Shown here in pieces: positions 13,177-23,000 of a stretch of 44,219 nt of DNA; position 1 is the stretch's first letter, and the number at the start of each line of letters is the position of its first letter. The DNA comes from a virus. The notes below the pieces were generated by a model that worked only from the letters and a program-made list of their open reading frames with translations, had not been told where the DNA came from and made no database searches. A program made the position numbers and the translations under genes. The DNA lies in IMG/VR virus record IMGVR_UViG_3300031241_000009, positions 1 through 44,219 of that record, one strand, 5' to 3'.

Positions 13177-13389
13177 ATGCACCGCAAACCGCTTCCCGGC
13201 CAGCGCGGTCTCTTCGAGCCGCCGGACCTGGAAGAAATCATCGCCGACGTGCCCAACTGGCCCGATACCGCGTTGACGCGCGTCGGCCGCGTGATCGGCG
13301 TGCAGCTCATCAAGCACAAGCGTCCCGTCCCGCTCGCCCTGGACGTGGGCCTCAAGATGCACGGCCGCGGCTTGGCCGGCACTCGCTAG
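13177..13389 (+). CDS. Small hypothetical protein, possibly leaderless
   Basis: A 70-residue basic protein (MHRKPLPGQRGLFEPPDLEEIIADVPNWPDTALTRVGRV...) of unknown family. A -10-like TATACT (13166-13171) sits only five bases before the ATG, which suggests a leaderless mRNA; no Shine-Dalgarno is visible. The sequence from 12956 to 13165 shows nothing recognisable. An opposite-strand frame here looks like a shadow. Confidence 0.5.
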   Translation: MHRKPLPGQRGLFEPPDLEEIIADVPNWPDTALTRVGRVIGVQLIKHKRPVPLALDVGLKMHGRGLAGTR

Positions 13390-13422
13390 AATTGTCCGCA
13401 ATTGCGGACGAAGCGAGAGGCA

Positions 13423-13449
13423 GACAGGAAGATGGAGGACAGGAAGATG
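13423..13449 (+). repeat. GACAGGAAG cassette
   Basis: Plus-strand GACAGGAAGATG, GAG, GACAGGAAGATG between the convergent ends of the genes at 13177-13389 and 13465-13803. A palindrome TCCGCAATTGCGGA (13395-13408) and CACACGTGTG directly after it lie in the same gap. Here the cassette starts no gene. Confidence 0.75.
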
Positions 13450-13464
13450 CACACGTGTGCGCGC

Positions 13465-13803
13465 TTACCACTTCCCCAGTGGACAGTGCCCGATGGCGAG
13501 CTTGGACAGCCAACGCCCGTGGCGTTCGACCAGGCAGCCACACTTAGCACACGCTCCGCCGTCCAATTGCTGGAAGTGCTCGCAGCCGCGGCAGATGGCC
13601 ACGAGGAGGGCCTGCTCGGCGTCTGTACGCGGCTCGATCGGTGGCGCAACGCGCGCTGGCTTAGGGCGCTGCGCGTCGATCGCGTCGCTACAGATGTGAC
13701 AAAACCGGCTGCCGCGGGCTGTCGCTGCGAACCCGCAGCGGCTGCATCGGTGGTAATGAAACCCGTCAGTTAGCCGAACTACGGTATCGCAGTATGCGTC
13801 CAT
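13465..13803 (-). CDS. Double zinc-ribbon protein
   Basis: A 112-residue protein with two Cys4 modules: CSRCGFAATARGSRFCHIC and CRGCEHFQQLDGGACAKCGC. The ATG at 13803 is in the TGATG stop/start overlap with the upstream structural gene; a GTG one codon earlier is possible. It is the last gene of the long leftward late unit. Function unknown. Confidence 0.65.
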   Translation of the reverse strand: MDAYCDTVVRLTDGFHYHRCSRCGFAATARGSRFCHICSDAIDAQRPKPARVAPPIEPRTDAEQALLVAICRGCEHFQQLDGGACAKCGCLVERHGRWLSKLAIGHCPLGKW

Positions 13804-14963
13804 CACGTACCAGCACAGACGGCGTCAACTGTTACCGTCGATGTTGAGAAATCAAAGCTTCCGATTGTCCCGCTGCCTAGTGTAGTAACAGGTATCATTA
13901 GACCGCTCAGTGACGTGCAAGCATCAATGAGTGTGGTCCCTAAGTCACTGATGTATTCCGCGACCAGAAGAGCAGCAGTGTCAGTAATCTTTAGATGTAA
14001 TCTGTAATGGCCATCGTCCTCATGCGTGGTGTACGCATCGAGTTCGTACGGCTGTCCGAAACTGTAGCGGTTGTAAATGCAAGCCCTTATTCCTGGATCT
14101 AGAGATGGAGTTCCCGTGGTTTGAAAACCAAGCGAAAAGGTAACATCATTGAAGGTTCCCGGGGTACTGTCGCCGCCGACTCCTGCGAAGGTGATGTTAA
14201 TGTCTATTGGCATCGCACCCTTAAAGACGTTGTCGCACTGGGCGTCATCTATGACGATGCAGTCGTATAGCCCATCGCTGCCAGATGCTATCTGAGTGCA
14301 CCAAATCACGTTGCCAACGGAGAATACCCCGGTTGGCAGCGGTTGGAACTCGCAGTTCGCTGTCGTCGCGCCAGTGCCTAGCGCCAGGTAGCCGGGCGCC
14401 GCCAGCGCGAACGGGATGATGGCATTCGCCTGATCGTAGGCATTGCCGTCGGTGGTGGATGGATGGTAGACAGAGACATACGTGGCGTAGACGAAGATGT
14501 ACAGCGGCAGCGGGTCAAGATCAACGAGCGTCGTAGGGGTGAATCTGTACGCGCTGCCTGCGGCGATCGGAAAGCTAATGGACCCGCTGCTCAGCACGGC
14601 ATTGCAGAGCCAAGTCTTCTTCCCGGACCCCGCATCTGTGCCTGGGATGAACTCTAGGTACCCGGTAGTCGATGACGACGGAGTCGGACCCGGGTCCTCA
14701 AGCCATACGCGGTACGCCGTGCCGCTGGTGTATGGCACCTTCACGTGCAGCGCATACGGGAATTGCGTAGGCCTATGGACCGCCTCCAGTACGGCGTATT
14801 GGCTAGAGGTCTGGATCGAACCACCGGACTGCGTCCAACTACCAATGGCATGCGTGGTATCCCAAATCGTGGAGTCGATCACTCCTCCACTTACCGGATC
14901 CGCGAAGAAGAGATGGCAAGTCGGCGGCGGAGGCGTGCTGTGACAACATTTCCGGCTGCTCAT
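13803..14963 (-). CDS. Putative tail fibre/structural protein
   Basis: A 386-residue Ser/Thr/Gly-rich, beta-strand-rich protein. It starts like a LamG/concanavalin-type domain (LFFADPVSGGVIDSTIWDTT...SGGSIQTSSQYAVLEA) and repeats such beta patterns to its end. The position after the tail genes fits a virion surface or receptor-binding protein. No family is firmly recognised. It overlaps its upstream neighbour by 4 bases (ATGA). Confidence 0.55.
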   Translation of the reverse strand: MSSRKCCHSTPPPPTCHLFFADPVSGGVIDSTIWDTTHAIGSWTQSGGSIQTSSQYAVLEAVHRPTQFPYALHVKVPYTSGTAYRVWLEDPGPTPSSSTTGYLEFIPGTDAGSGKKTWLCNAVLSSGSISFPIAAGSAYRFTPTTLVDLDPLPLYIFVYATYVSVYHPSTTDGNAYDQANAIIPFALAAPGYLALGTGATTANCEFQPLPTGVFSVGNVIWCTQIASGSDGLYDCIVIDDAQCDNVFKGAMPIDINITFAGVGGDSTPGTFNDVTFSLGFQTTGTPSLDPGIRACIYNRYSFGQPYELDAYTTHEDDGHYRLHLKITDTAALLVAEYISDLGTTLIDACTSLSGLMIPVTTLGSGTIGSFDFSTSTVTVDAVCAGT

Positions 14964-15526
14964 GTGCAGCCTCCGCCCGGCGGGCAGTCGGCGTCGATCA
15001 CGAAGTACCCGCCGCTGCCGTCAGCCAGGCAGGTGCAGACCACGCCGCTGCAGACCTGCTGCGGCCAGTTGGTGATCGTCACTTCACGGCCGCCTTCGCA
15101 GGGATTTTGATTGTCGTCCAGCACCGTGCAGCTCGTCACCGTAAAGCTCAGCGATGCGGCCACGTTCGCCGGGGCCGTGACGCGGATCATTTGCGCCAGT
15201 TTCTGGCATTCCAAAAGTTCCAAGGCCCCGCGACGGGGATTGTAGCGGGCGCAGCCGATGGCCCCCCGCGCTCCGGAGCCGCTTCCCACGTCGTCAGAAC
15301 CCAGCGCGCGGACCACGCGGCCTGCCGGCGTCCAGACGGTGACCTGGCTGCCGCTGAGCCGCGTGCCGTCGATATCCAAAAGCCAGGCTATGGCCGACAT
15401 GCCCATCAATTGGTCGACCGTCGGCGGACTGCTGGGGGCGAGCGAACTTTGCAGCTCGATCGGCTGCACCTCGTCGCCGCGGTCGGTCGCCGGACGGCTG
15501 ATGTCGTCGGATTCGCGCGTGTACAT
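14960..15526 (-). CDS. Hypothetical structural protein
   Basis: A 188-residue protein from ATG 15526 (MYTRESDDISRP). It has a central segment GMSAIAWLLDIDGTRLSGSQVTVWTPAGRVVRAL and a Cys-rich C-terminus (CEGGREVTITNWPQQVCSGVVCTCLADG...CPPGGGCT). It lies between a hub-like protein and a fibre-like protein, so a minor tail protein is likely. Confidence 0.5.
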   Translation of the reverse strand: MYTRESDDISRPATDRGDEVQPIELQSSLAPSSPPTVDQLMGMSAIAWLLDIDGTRLSGSQVTVWTPAGRVVRALGSDDVGSGSGARGAIGCARYNPRRGALELLECQKLAQMIRVTAPANVAASLSFTVTSCTVLDDNQNPCEGGREVTITNWPQQVCSGVVCTCLADGSGGYFVIDADCPPGGGCT

Positions 15527-15528
15527 GG

Positions 15529-17601
15529 TCACTCCGAAGTGGCAAAACCGGTGCGGACGATGGTCTTGGGCACGCCGCCGCCCAGGGCATTCTGCCAGGT
15601 GATCTGCGTGATCGGCGCCTGCACCGTGGTGCTGTCGCCGCCGGCCTCGATCGTGGTCAGGATCTGCCCCAGCAGCCCACCCCAGGGACAAATGCCCGTG
15701 GCGACGATCTCGGCCCGGGCGCGGCTCGCCGCATAGCGGGCGATCGCCCCGGCGAGAACCATGCCCATCCGCGGGCGGTCGTCGCGGAGGATCTGCAAGC
15801 CCGCGGGCGAGGTCACCAGGCGGTCCGCATCCGTGGGATCAACGCCCAAGGCGGTACCGCCGGCCAAGAGCCACATCTCCGCGTCGTGGACCAGGATTTC
15901 CAGCGTGCCGTCGACGGCATCGCCGCCGGGCACGTCGTACTCCAGCGCCAAGCGGGCATCGGTCTCCCAGGCGAGCGTGGCCACCATTTCGCTGGCCGCC
16001 CAGCGCGGCTTATGCAGCGTGAGCGCGTCGGAGGGAAAAAGGCTGGCGGCCACCTCGTGGTTGGGATGGCAGTGCATGCGCAGGCCGAGGCCCTGCGGCG
16101 GCAGCGTCAAGTGAACGCCGCAGCGTTCCGCGACGCGGTACTTTTCCGTGCCGTTATGCAGATAGACCTGCGGCGGCAGGAACTGCGGCGCGTAGTCCGT
16201 ATCGCTGTTGCCGCTCAGCGGCACGGGCGGCCAGCTCGAGTAATCGACGTTGGTCTGCAACGGCAGCCAGCGGAGCGTCTTGCGGAGGAAATTCTGCCGC
16301 GCGGGCGGGTTGCCGCCGGGCTCCGTGCTGGCGTTGCCCTGCGCGTCCAGGCCGATCGCCAGCCCCACCGAGGCGAGGTCGAAGCTTTTCGGCGAGAGGT
16401 AGAGCAAGTAGACGTCGCGGTAACGCGGGTCGCGGCGGGCATAGTCTTTGGCCTGCGCCGAGCCGGGCGGATAGGTTTTGAGGCCGGCCGCGTCGCTCGG
16501 CACCGGTCCATGGCCGGCATCGTAGTCCGGCTGCAAGTTGAAACCCCAGCCGTAATCCAGCGCGCCCGGATTCCAGATGAATTCGGCGTCCGGCCCGCCC
16601 ACGCTGCCGCAGAGCACCACGCGCTTGCCCAGCACGCGGATCTTGGCGGCGCGATGATCGCTCGTCAGGGCGACGTGCGTCGAGAGGTTTGCCGGCGTCT
16701 GCCCGGCCTGCACGGTGACCGTGTTCGGGTTCTTGGGCAAGGTGACGTCGCCGGCGGCCACGCTCTCTCCCTGCAAAGCGAAGACGTTTAGCGTAAAGCT
16801 TTCCGTGTCCGCGTCGTACTCGACGGAGAAGTCCAGCCCCAGCTTAGGCGCGATCAGCCGTTTGAGCATGGCGTCGACGCTGATCGTGTCCGGCCATTCC
16901 TGACAGACTTTGAGGTCCTTCAGCGTGTCCGCCTGGCCGCCGAGCGTGAACGCCGGGCCGCCGCCCTCGGAGAAGTCGCAGAAACGCGCCAGCAGATACT
17001 CCACGTAATCGTAGGCGCTCCAAAGCTCGGTCCCGCCGTAGACGTAGGATTTGTCGTCCAGCCGCTCGCTGGAGCGGTTGCCCACGATCCAGGCCTGGCG
17101 GCCGAGGCGGTCATTCATCGGCGGCAGCCAGGTGCACCAATTGCCGCCCGGCGGCGGATCCTCGGCCGGCGGCGTCCAGAGCGACCGCGAAACCATCTGT
17201 TTCCTGAGCACCATCTGCGGGCCGTAGCACTGCCAGCGCTGCTGGCCGCTGGGGCCGCCGCCCTGCACGCCCTCGATCATTTTGCCTTGACCATAGACCC
17301 GTCCCACCCAGATGGTCTGCTGCTGATCGCCGTCGAAGATCTGCACGCGGACCCATTGCCCGTCGAGGTCCAAGGGCGCGACCTGCTGCTTGTCCGCGTC
17401 CCAAGGGTGCATCAAGTTTCCGAATTTCCAGACAAGCGTACACTGGTCCAGGTCGTGCGCCCCGGCGTTCCGCGTGCAGGACTCCAGATAGAGCCCCGGC
17501 ATGCTCTGCCAATCGTCGCTCCACTGCGCGCGGACCTGGACCAACGAGGGTAGCGTGGCGTAGGGGATGTCGGAGGCAGGACCTAAAACGGTGACGGGCA
17601 T
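15529..17601 (-). CDS. Large tail-tip/hub-like protein
   Basis: A 690-residue protein. The N-terminal 130 residues (VQVRAQWSDDWQSM...DLDQCTLVWKFG...WVRVQIFDGDQQQTIWVGRVYG) resemble the hub domains of phage tail tip/baseplate proteins, which bind the tail end. The remainder is mixed alpha/beta without a clear enzymatic motif. Start ATG at 17601, near an ATGAGCT-type repeat. The order, after tape measure and spike, fits a distal tail component. Confidence 0.55.
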   Translation of the reverse strand: MPVTVLGPASDIPYATLPSLVQVRAQWSDDWQSMPGLYLESCTRNAGAHDLDQCTLVWKFGNLMHPWDADKQQVAPLDLDGQWVRVQIFDGDQQQTIWVGRVYGQGKMIEGVQGGGPSGQQRWQCYGPQMVLRKQMVSRSLWTPPAEDPPPGGNWCTWLPPMNDRLGRQAWIVGNRSSERLDDKSYVYGGTELWSAYDYVEYLLARFCDFSEGGGPAFTLGGQADTLKDLKVCQEWPDTISVDAMLKRLIAPKLGLDFSVEYDADTESFTLNVFALQGESVAAGDVTLPKNPNTVTVQAGQTPANLSTHVALTSDHRAAKIRVLGKRVVLCGSVGGPDAEFIWNPGALDYGWGFNLQPDYDAGHGPVPSDAAGLKTYPPGSAQAKDYARRDPRYRDVYLLYLSPKSFDLASVGLAIGLDAQGNASTEPGGNPPARQNFLRKTLRWLPLQTNVDYSSWPPVPLSGNSDTDYAPQFLPPQVYLHNGTEKYRVAERCGVHLTLPPQGLGLRMHCHPNHEVAASLFPSDALTLHKPRWAASEMVATLAWETDARLALEYDVPGGDAVDGTLEILVHDAEMWLLAGGTALGVDPTDADRLVTSPAGLQILRDDRPRMGMVLAGAIARYAASRARAEIVATGICPWGGLLGQILTTIEAGGDSTTVQAPITQITWQNALGGGVPKTIVRTGFATSE

Positions 17602-17605
17602 GGAG

Positions 17606-18916
17606 CTATGAGCTTTGCTGATCGGGAAATGCTTCGGCGTCGATCGGTGCGGACGGTCCGCCGGCGGCGAGCGTGATCGAGGCGCTGAGGGGCGTGCTAT
17701 AGGTCCAGAAGGGCGTCTCGGTTGTGCCGTCGTTACGCCGCGTTCGCAGCGTGACGGCGACGACGCTGCCGGGGGTCTGGCTGGGCAGTGTGGCCGCCAG
17801 CACGGCCAGCGCGCCGGACGAATAGCGATAGGTGAGCACGCTCGGTGCGCCGCCATTGACCGTGTAGCTCAGATACCACTGGCTTGGCGGCGAACCGCTG
17901 CCGCGGGCGGCGACGGCCGTGACCTTCACCACGCCCGCCGCGGACTCCGCCAAATCCAAGGTCTGCGGCGGTGAAGGCGGGGCCGCCGCGGCGCTGCCGC
18001 CGCTTACGCTGAGCGTGAGATAACTTTCGCCGCGGGGGCCGATCGGCAGGAAGCCCGAATCGTAGATGCCGTTGAAATAGCTCACCGCCAGATACCACGT
18101 GCCGTCGGCGAACGTATCCGCCGGCGTGGCCGGCAGCGCCGGCGACGTGGCCCAGGGCGCCGAGCCGGGTACCGGCGGCGTATCCTGCGAACGGTAGAGG
18201 CGATAGCAGGCCGGCGCGAAGACGCGGAAAAGGCCGCGGCAACCGATCTCCGCGGCGATCGGCGCGGCGATCGACGCATGCAGGAGCACCGGGCAGGCCG
18301 CAGCGGCAGGTGCGCCGGCAAGCACGGTCCGCCGGAAATAGATCTCCAGCGTTTGGCCGGCCGGCAGCGGTCCGAGATCGATGCCCGTGGCCTGGCTCGT
18401 GGGCTGGCCGAAGTCGACGCCGTCCCAGGAGATTTCGATGCCCACGTTCGGCAGCAGTCCCGCGACGGCCGGATCGAGCCACACGGTCACGTCGCCGGCG
18501 TCCGCCGCGCCGGTATTGGCCAGCTCGATCGACCAGATCTGCACGTTGCCGGCGGCCGCCTCCGCGGCGGTCACGTCGCCGTAGACCAGCGGGCTGTCGT
18601 AGACCTCATCGAGCGTCACGGCGGCCTGCGCCGCCAGGGCCAGGTAGGCCGCATAGACCGAGACCAGCAGCCACTGCCGCGGGTCGCTGCCGGCGATAAG
18701 AAATGTGCCGCCGGCGGAGACGTTCACCGCCGTCCCCGCTGCACCGTCCGGCGGCGTCCAAGAGAGGTTTCCCGCGGCGTCGATCGCCAGCCGCCCCTGC
18801 CCCGGGCCGTTCAATGCGGCCACGGCGAGGACCTGCACGCCGGCCAGCGTGCCATCGGCCCGCAAGCTGGCGATCGGTATCCCGTCGTTTTGAAATTGCA
18901 GGTCGCTGGGGAGCAT
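17606..18916 (-). CDS. Putative minor tail protein
   Basis: A 436-residue Ala/Gly/Ser-rich protein with beta-sandwich-like segments, including FN3-like stretches (WYLSYTVNGGAPSVLTYRYSSGALAVL, VVAVTLRTRRNDGTTETPFWTYSTPLSA). Likely a structural component of the tail tip or fibre. No catalytic motif is visible. Confidence 0.5.
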   Translation of the reverse strand: MLPSDLQFQNDGIPIASLRADGTLAGVQVLAVAALNGPGQGRLAIDAAGNLSWTPPDGAAGTAVNVSAGGTFLIAGSDPRQWLLVSVYAAYLALAAQAAVTLDEVYDSPLVYGDVTAAEAAAGNVQIWSIELANTGAADAGDVTVWLDPAVAGLLPNVGIEISWDGVDFGQPTSQATGIDLGPLPAGQTLEIYFRRTVLAGAPAAAACPVLLHASIAAPIAAEIGCRGLFRVFAPACYRLYRSQDTPPVPGSAPWATSPALPATPADTFADGTWYLAVSYFNGIYDSGFLPIGPRGESYLTLSVSGGSAAAAPPSPPQTLDLAESAAGVVKVTAVAARGSGSPPSQWYLSYTVNGGAPSVLTYRYSSGALAVLAATLPSQTPGSVVAVTLRTRRNDGTTETPFWTYSTPLSASITLAAGGPSAPIDAEAFPDQQSS

Positions 18917-18928
18917 AGTGAACTAAAC

Positions 18929-19083
18929 GCGAAGGCCCGAAGAACACGAAGAAAGTTTTCAGGGAGACAGGACGTTCTTCAGGCTTTCTCGCTACCTGCT
19001 TGCCAAGCGTCTCGCCACGTACTGCGCCTTGGGTCCCGACTTTACAGATTTGTCTTCTCTTCGTGTTCTTTGTGCCTTGGTGT
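18929..19083. repeat. Inverted ACACGAAG-type repeat pair
   Basis: The gap between two tail genes begins with CGAAGAACACGAAGAAAG-like sequence and ends with its approximate complement (CTTCGTGTTCTTTGTGCC), about 100 bases apart. Similar pairs recur at 28946-29064 and 33365-33470. Confidence 0.65.
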
Positions 19084-19677
19084 TTAATTGAGGCTGATGG
19101 TGACTTTCCGCGTGCCGCTGTTCAGCGTGACGGACCAGGCGGGCGCGTCGGGCGTGCGGACGATTATTTCAGGCGAAATAACCTTGTGGCTGCCGGGGTT
19201 GCCGGCGGCGTCCAGGGCCGTGACCCGCCAGGCGTAGAGCGTGAGGTCCGCCAGCGGCTCCGTCCGCCAGGTATAGAGCCAGGTGGACGAATTTGCCGGC
19301 ACGCGGGCGATTTTAGTCCACCCGCCGCCGCCGATCCGCTGCTCGACCAGATACGAGGCCGCGGCGGCCGCCGTACTACGGAGCCACTGCAAGGTCCGCC
19401 GGGCCGGCGCGCAGCGGCTGATGAACGTTGTCCTGTCGAACTCCGGATCGCGAGTATCAAACACCTCGACGGTCAGGCGTTCGCCGGCCTCCGGCCGCAG
19501 CGTCAACCGGCCGCTGGTGGTGCGACCGTAGTACACGCCGTTGACCCACCAGTAGAACCACAGCGGCCCGCGGAGCCAGCTTTTGGCCGCGATCGTGGCC
19601 GTGCCGCCGACGGTCGCGGCGGAGAGCCACGGCCGGCGGCGGAACGGCGGCAGGAATGGCAACACACGAGCGATCAT
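19084..19677 (-). CDS. FN3-like minor tail protein
   Basis: A 197-residue protein from ATG 19677. The C-terminal half has FN3-type patterns (SYLVEQRIGGGGWTKIARVPANSSTWLYTW, LTLYAWRVTALDAAGNPG). The N-terminal basic/hydrophobic segment (MIARVLPFLPPFRRRPWLSAATV) is unusual. FN3 modules are common in tail proteins and mediate surface contact. Confidence 0.55.
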   Translation of the reverse strand: MIARVLPFLPPFRRRPWLSAATVGGTATIAAKSWLRGPLWFYWWVNGVYYGRTTSGRLTLRPEAGERLTVEVFDTRDPEFDRTTFISRCAPARRTLQWLRSTAAAAASYLVEQRIGGGGWTKIARVPANSSTWLYTWRTEPLADLTLYAWRVTALDAAGNPGSHKVISPEIIVRTPDAPAWSVTLNSGTRKVTISLN

Positions 19678-19686
19678 GGCTGTAAT

Positions 19687-19753
19687 GTCGAATGACGAAT
19701 GACGAATGACGAAGGCTTGAAATTCGTCATTTGTCATTCGTCATTTGGTCATT
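19687..19753. repeat. Inverted array of GACGAAT heptamers
   Basis: GAATGAC repeated three times, then GAAGGCTTGAAATTC, then CGTCATTTGTCATTCGTCATT. The two arms are complementary and can form a long hairpin. It fills the spacer between the genes ending at 19759 and starting at 19677. A half copy is at 35898-35920. Confidence 0.75.
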
Positions 19754-19758
19754 CCCGT

Positions 19759-20049
19759 TTACGGGACTCTCCCCTGCGTCTGCGTGGTGCCGTCGTCGCC
19801 GATGGTCTGCGTGCTGATGACCGTGGTCCCGTCGTCGGCATAGAGCTTGCGCGTGCTGCCGTCTTCCTTGGCCGCGGCAAAGAAGAGGCGGCCCAGCATC
19901 ACTTGCAGCTCGCGGTAGGTCCAATTTTGGAAACCGGCGTCCGGTGCGGGCGGCGCGGTGCTGACGGAATCCAGGTCCGTTGAGCCACCGCTTCCGCTGT
20001 CGTCGCAAATTTGATCGAGTGTCATGGCTGAAAGTTGATCGAGTGTCAT
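19759..20049 (-). CDS. Small structural protein with duplicated start
   Basis: A 96-residue protein whose C-terminal part (YRELQVMLGRLFFAAAKEDGSTRKLYADDGTTVISTQTIGDDG) resembles short phage structural proteins. The first 15 bases of the gene, encoding MTLDQ, are repeated exactly 24 bases later, giving two in-frame starts (20049, 20025). It follows the spike gene by two bases. Confidence 0.5.
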   Translation of the reverse strand: MTLDQLSAMTLDQICDDSGSGGSTDLDSVSTAPPAPDAGFQNWTYRELQVMLGRLFFAAAKEDGSTRKLYADDGTTVISTQTIGDDGTTQTQGRVP

Positions 20050-20051
20050 GG

Positions 20052-23000
20052 TTACGTCAGACTCGCGTTGTTGACGTTGCCGGCGGCGTCCGCCGTTCCC
20101 GTGGCCCCGTTGGTCACGTTCGCACCAATGCCTTTGTTCAGGCTGCAGTTCACGATATAGGCCGTTACAGCAGAGCCGGCATTAACCGATTTGCCGCTGC
20201 CGTTTCCGATCAGCGTCGAGTTGAGAACCTGCGCCCCAGCGCCGACGGTCAGTGCCGTCTTGTTGGTTCCGGTCACACGGAACGTGCAGTTTTCCATCTT
20301 GCCGGTAAAGATGCCGTCCCATGACGGAGCGCCGGGGGCGTCCACGGCCACGCGCGGCCAAGCCCAAGTGTCATAGTATGGCACGCCTTCCACGAAGCTC
20401 TGTGTGATGCGGGGCGTGTATTCCTGCAAGATGCAGCCGTTGAGGTAGCCCGTCGCCGGCGTCGAGGAGTTGCCGCCGAATGAACCTGCGCCGCCGATGC
20501 AATTCACGCATGTGCCGCTGAAGGTTCCATTTTCGCCGAATCCGTTCGTACTACATGAACAGCCATAGGCGTAACCGCTAAACGTGCCGCCAGCGCCGAA
20601 CGCCTTGTCCCACGCCGCACAGCCAATGAAGATACCGCAGGCCGTGCCGCCGTTTCCGGCAAACACGGTCCCGGTGGCAAAGCAGTTCACGAACAGGCCG
20701 CTGCACGTGCCGTTGGCAGCGAAAGCGGCGGCGCTGGCACGGCAGTTGAAAAACGCACCGCTGCACAAGTTGGTACCGAAGCACTGGCCTTCGCCCTCGC
20801 AATCGCGGAAGTACCCGGACGCGATGCCCGGTCCCGATGCGGAGTATTGGCTGCCAAAGCTCTGGGCCGCTCGTGCCTGTGTGGAATAGGTAATTGTGGC
20901 GTCGCCGGTGCCAGAAGCTTTCCGCATTGTCCCGCTGGTCACCGGCGGCATGTACCCTTGCAGCGTAACCGTTCCGCTGCCCGCGGAAATGCTCACAGCC
21001 TCGACCGTGTACGTCACTTGGGACACGTTGTCGATCGTATAAGTCGCTCCGACAGTCGGGGAAACGCTGACGCCCGATACAGTAAGCGTATGCAGACAGA
21101 ACGCACCGGAACCGTAACTGGTCGTCTTGGCGCGACAGCGGTCGAAGACACCGCTGGCGTAGGAATGTCCACCGTTGGCATAACCGGAACCGAACGCCAG
21201 TTCGTTGCCGCGGCAGTTCTCGAAGATGCCGCTGCCGTAAGTCCCGCCGAACACCGAGTCGCCACCCAAACAATCGCGGAAGTAGCCGGAGGCCCGCGAC
21301 TGACAGGGAGAATAGAAATCGCGGTTCATGCCGCCGAAGCTGGAATGTCCGGCAGTGCACTCGATGAACAACCCACTGGCGATGCCGGGGTATTCATAAC
21401 TCGCCGCGCCCCAGGCCAGATTGCCCGCCTTGCAGCGGCGGTAGATGCCGCTGTACTCCGCGCCCACGCGCATTGATGTGGCCTGTGTCTCGTCGCTGGA
21501 GTAGATGCTTACCGCCTCCAGTTCCGTCCGTCCAAACACGCGAATAGTGTACAGCGTCGTGCTGTCAGGGTAAGACATCAGGGCGGTGACGCCCTTCAGG
21601 CAGCCGTACCAAAAACTGCCGCTGAGACCGGATCCAGTATCCACTCCGGACGATGCGACATAGTCGCTGTTCCACACCAGCGAGAACGGGTCGAGCGAGT
21701 TGATTTCGCCAAAGTTCGGCCCGGCGAAACCGCTGGCATAGAAGGTCGCCATTCCGACAGCAGCAGTGCAAGCCGAGTCGCCATAGAAACCGATGTAAGT
21801 GTTCTGGGCGTTCGGGTAGGACGTGCCAGTGATGTCCGTTCCCGTACCCGATACGTGCGTCATGCTGATGCTTGTTCCGCCGGTACGGGTCGGCGCACCA
21901 AAACCTACGAACGTCGCCTCGCCGGAAGAGATGGAAGTGCACTTCCAGTTCACGCCGTTGTTGCTGTAGATCGAGCCCACGGCCGGCGGTGTGCCCGTGC
22001 TGACGGCGACGGCAAACACCGTGAAGGGTTTACCGTAGAGTGTCTTGCCGTCCGCAAGGGCCGAGGGGTTGATATGCAGGGTATTCTGGATCGCCTGCGA
22101 GGAAAGGATGCACTGATTTCCGTTGCTGGCGTTAGCCGCGTCAAGGTCTCCCGCAACCGCCTGGAAACCACCGACGAAGATCGTCTTGCCGTCGTCGCCG
22201 CCGGCCACAAAAGCACTGAAAGCGATCGTTGCGTCGGCACCGGAGAGCCCTGAGACCTTAGTCAAGTTTCCGCTGGAGGGTGGTGTCGCACGGCCGGCGG
22301 TGAACGTGATCGAGTAGGGTTGACTCGACCAGCTTGCGATGTCGGGCGTCATGGTGAATGTCTGGGCGCCAACATTCATGTTGGAAATCGTCGCCGTCTG
22401 TGGCGTACCGATGGTCACGTGGAACGTCGCCCCGTTCATGGCCGACGTCCAGGCGGTGCCGTGGCCGGTGACCACACCCAAGCCACCATTGCCGTCGCAG
22501 GTGCCTACGCTGTAGGGCTGCAAAATATCCGGCGCCTTGACGCTGATCGTGCCGGAGCCTGCGCTGACGTTGACCGCGATCACCGTGTACTGCACGCCAT
22601 TGGAGTCTTGGTAGACAGAGCCGACACTCGGCGCATTGGTCACGCCGGAGACGGTGAACTTAAAACCCTCGATCGGGTTGACGGGGAAATAGGCTGCCGG
22701 ATCGAGGCTCGTGCCGGTCTTGGCGTAGGCGCTGGCGGCGGCCGTGATCTTCAGCGTGAAATTCTTGATCCGCACGTCCTGCACCTGCTGCCGCAGCGTG
22801 CCGCAGCCCAGCGCCCGCTGGTTGGCGACGTTGGAAATGAAAACCACGTTGTCCGCATGCCCCATACCGATCAGGTCGATGCAATCCGTGTCCAACACCA
22901 TGCCGAGGTTCGGCGTGTTTCCGGTCGTCCCGTTGTCCAGGTTGCCGAAATCATAGGTCCCGGGCATAACGAGAACGGCAACACGGGACGCGGCGCTAGG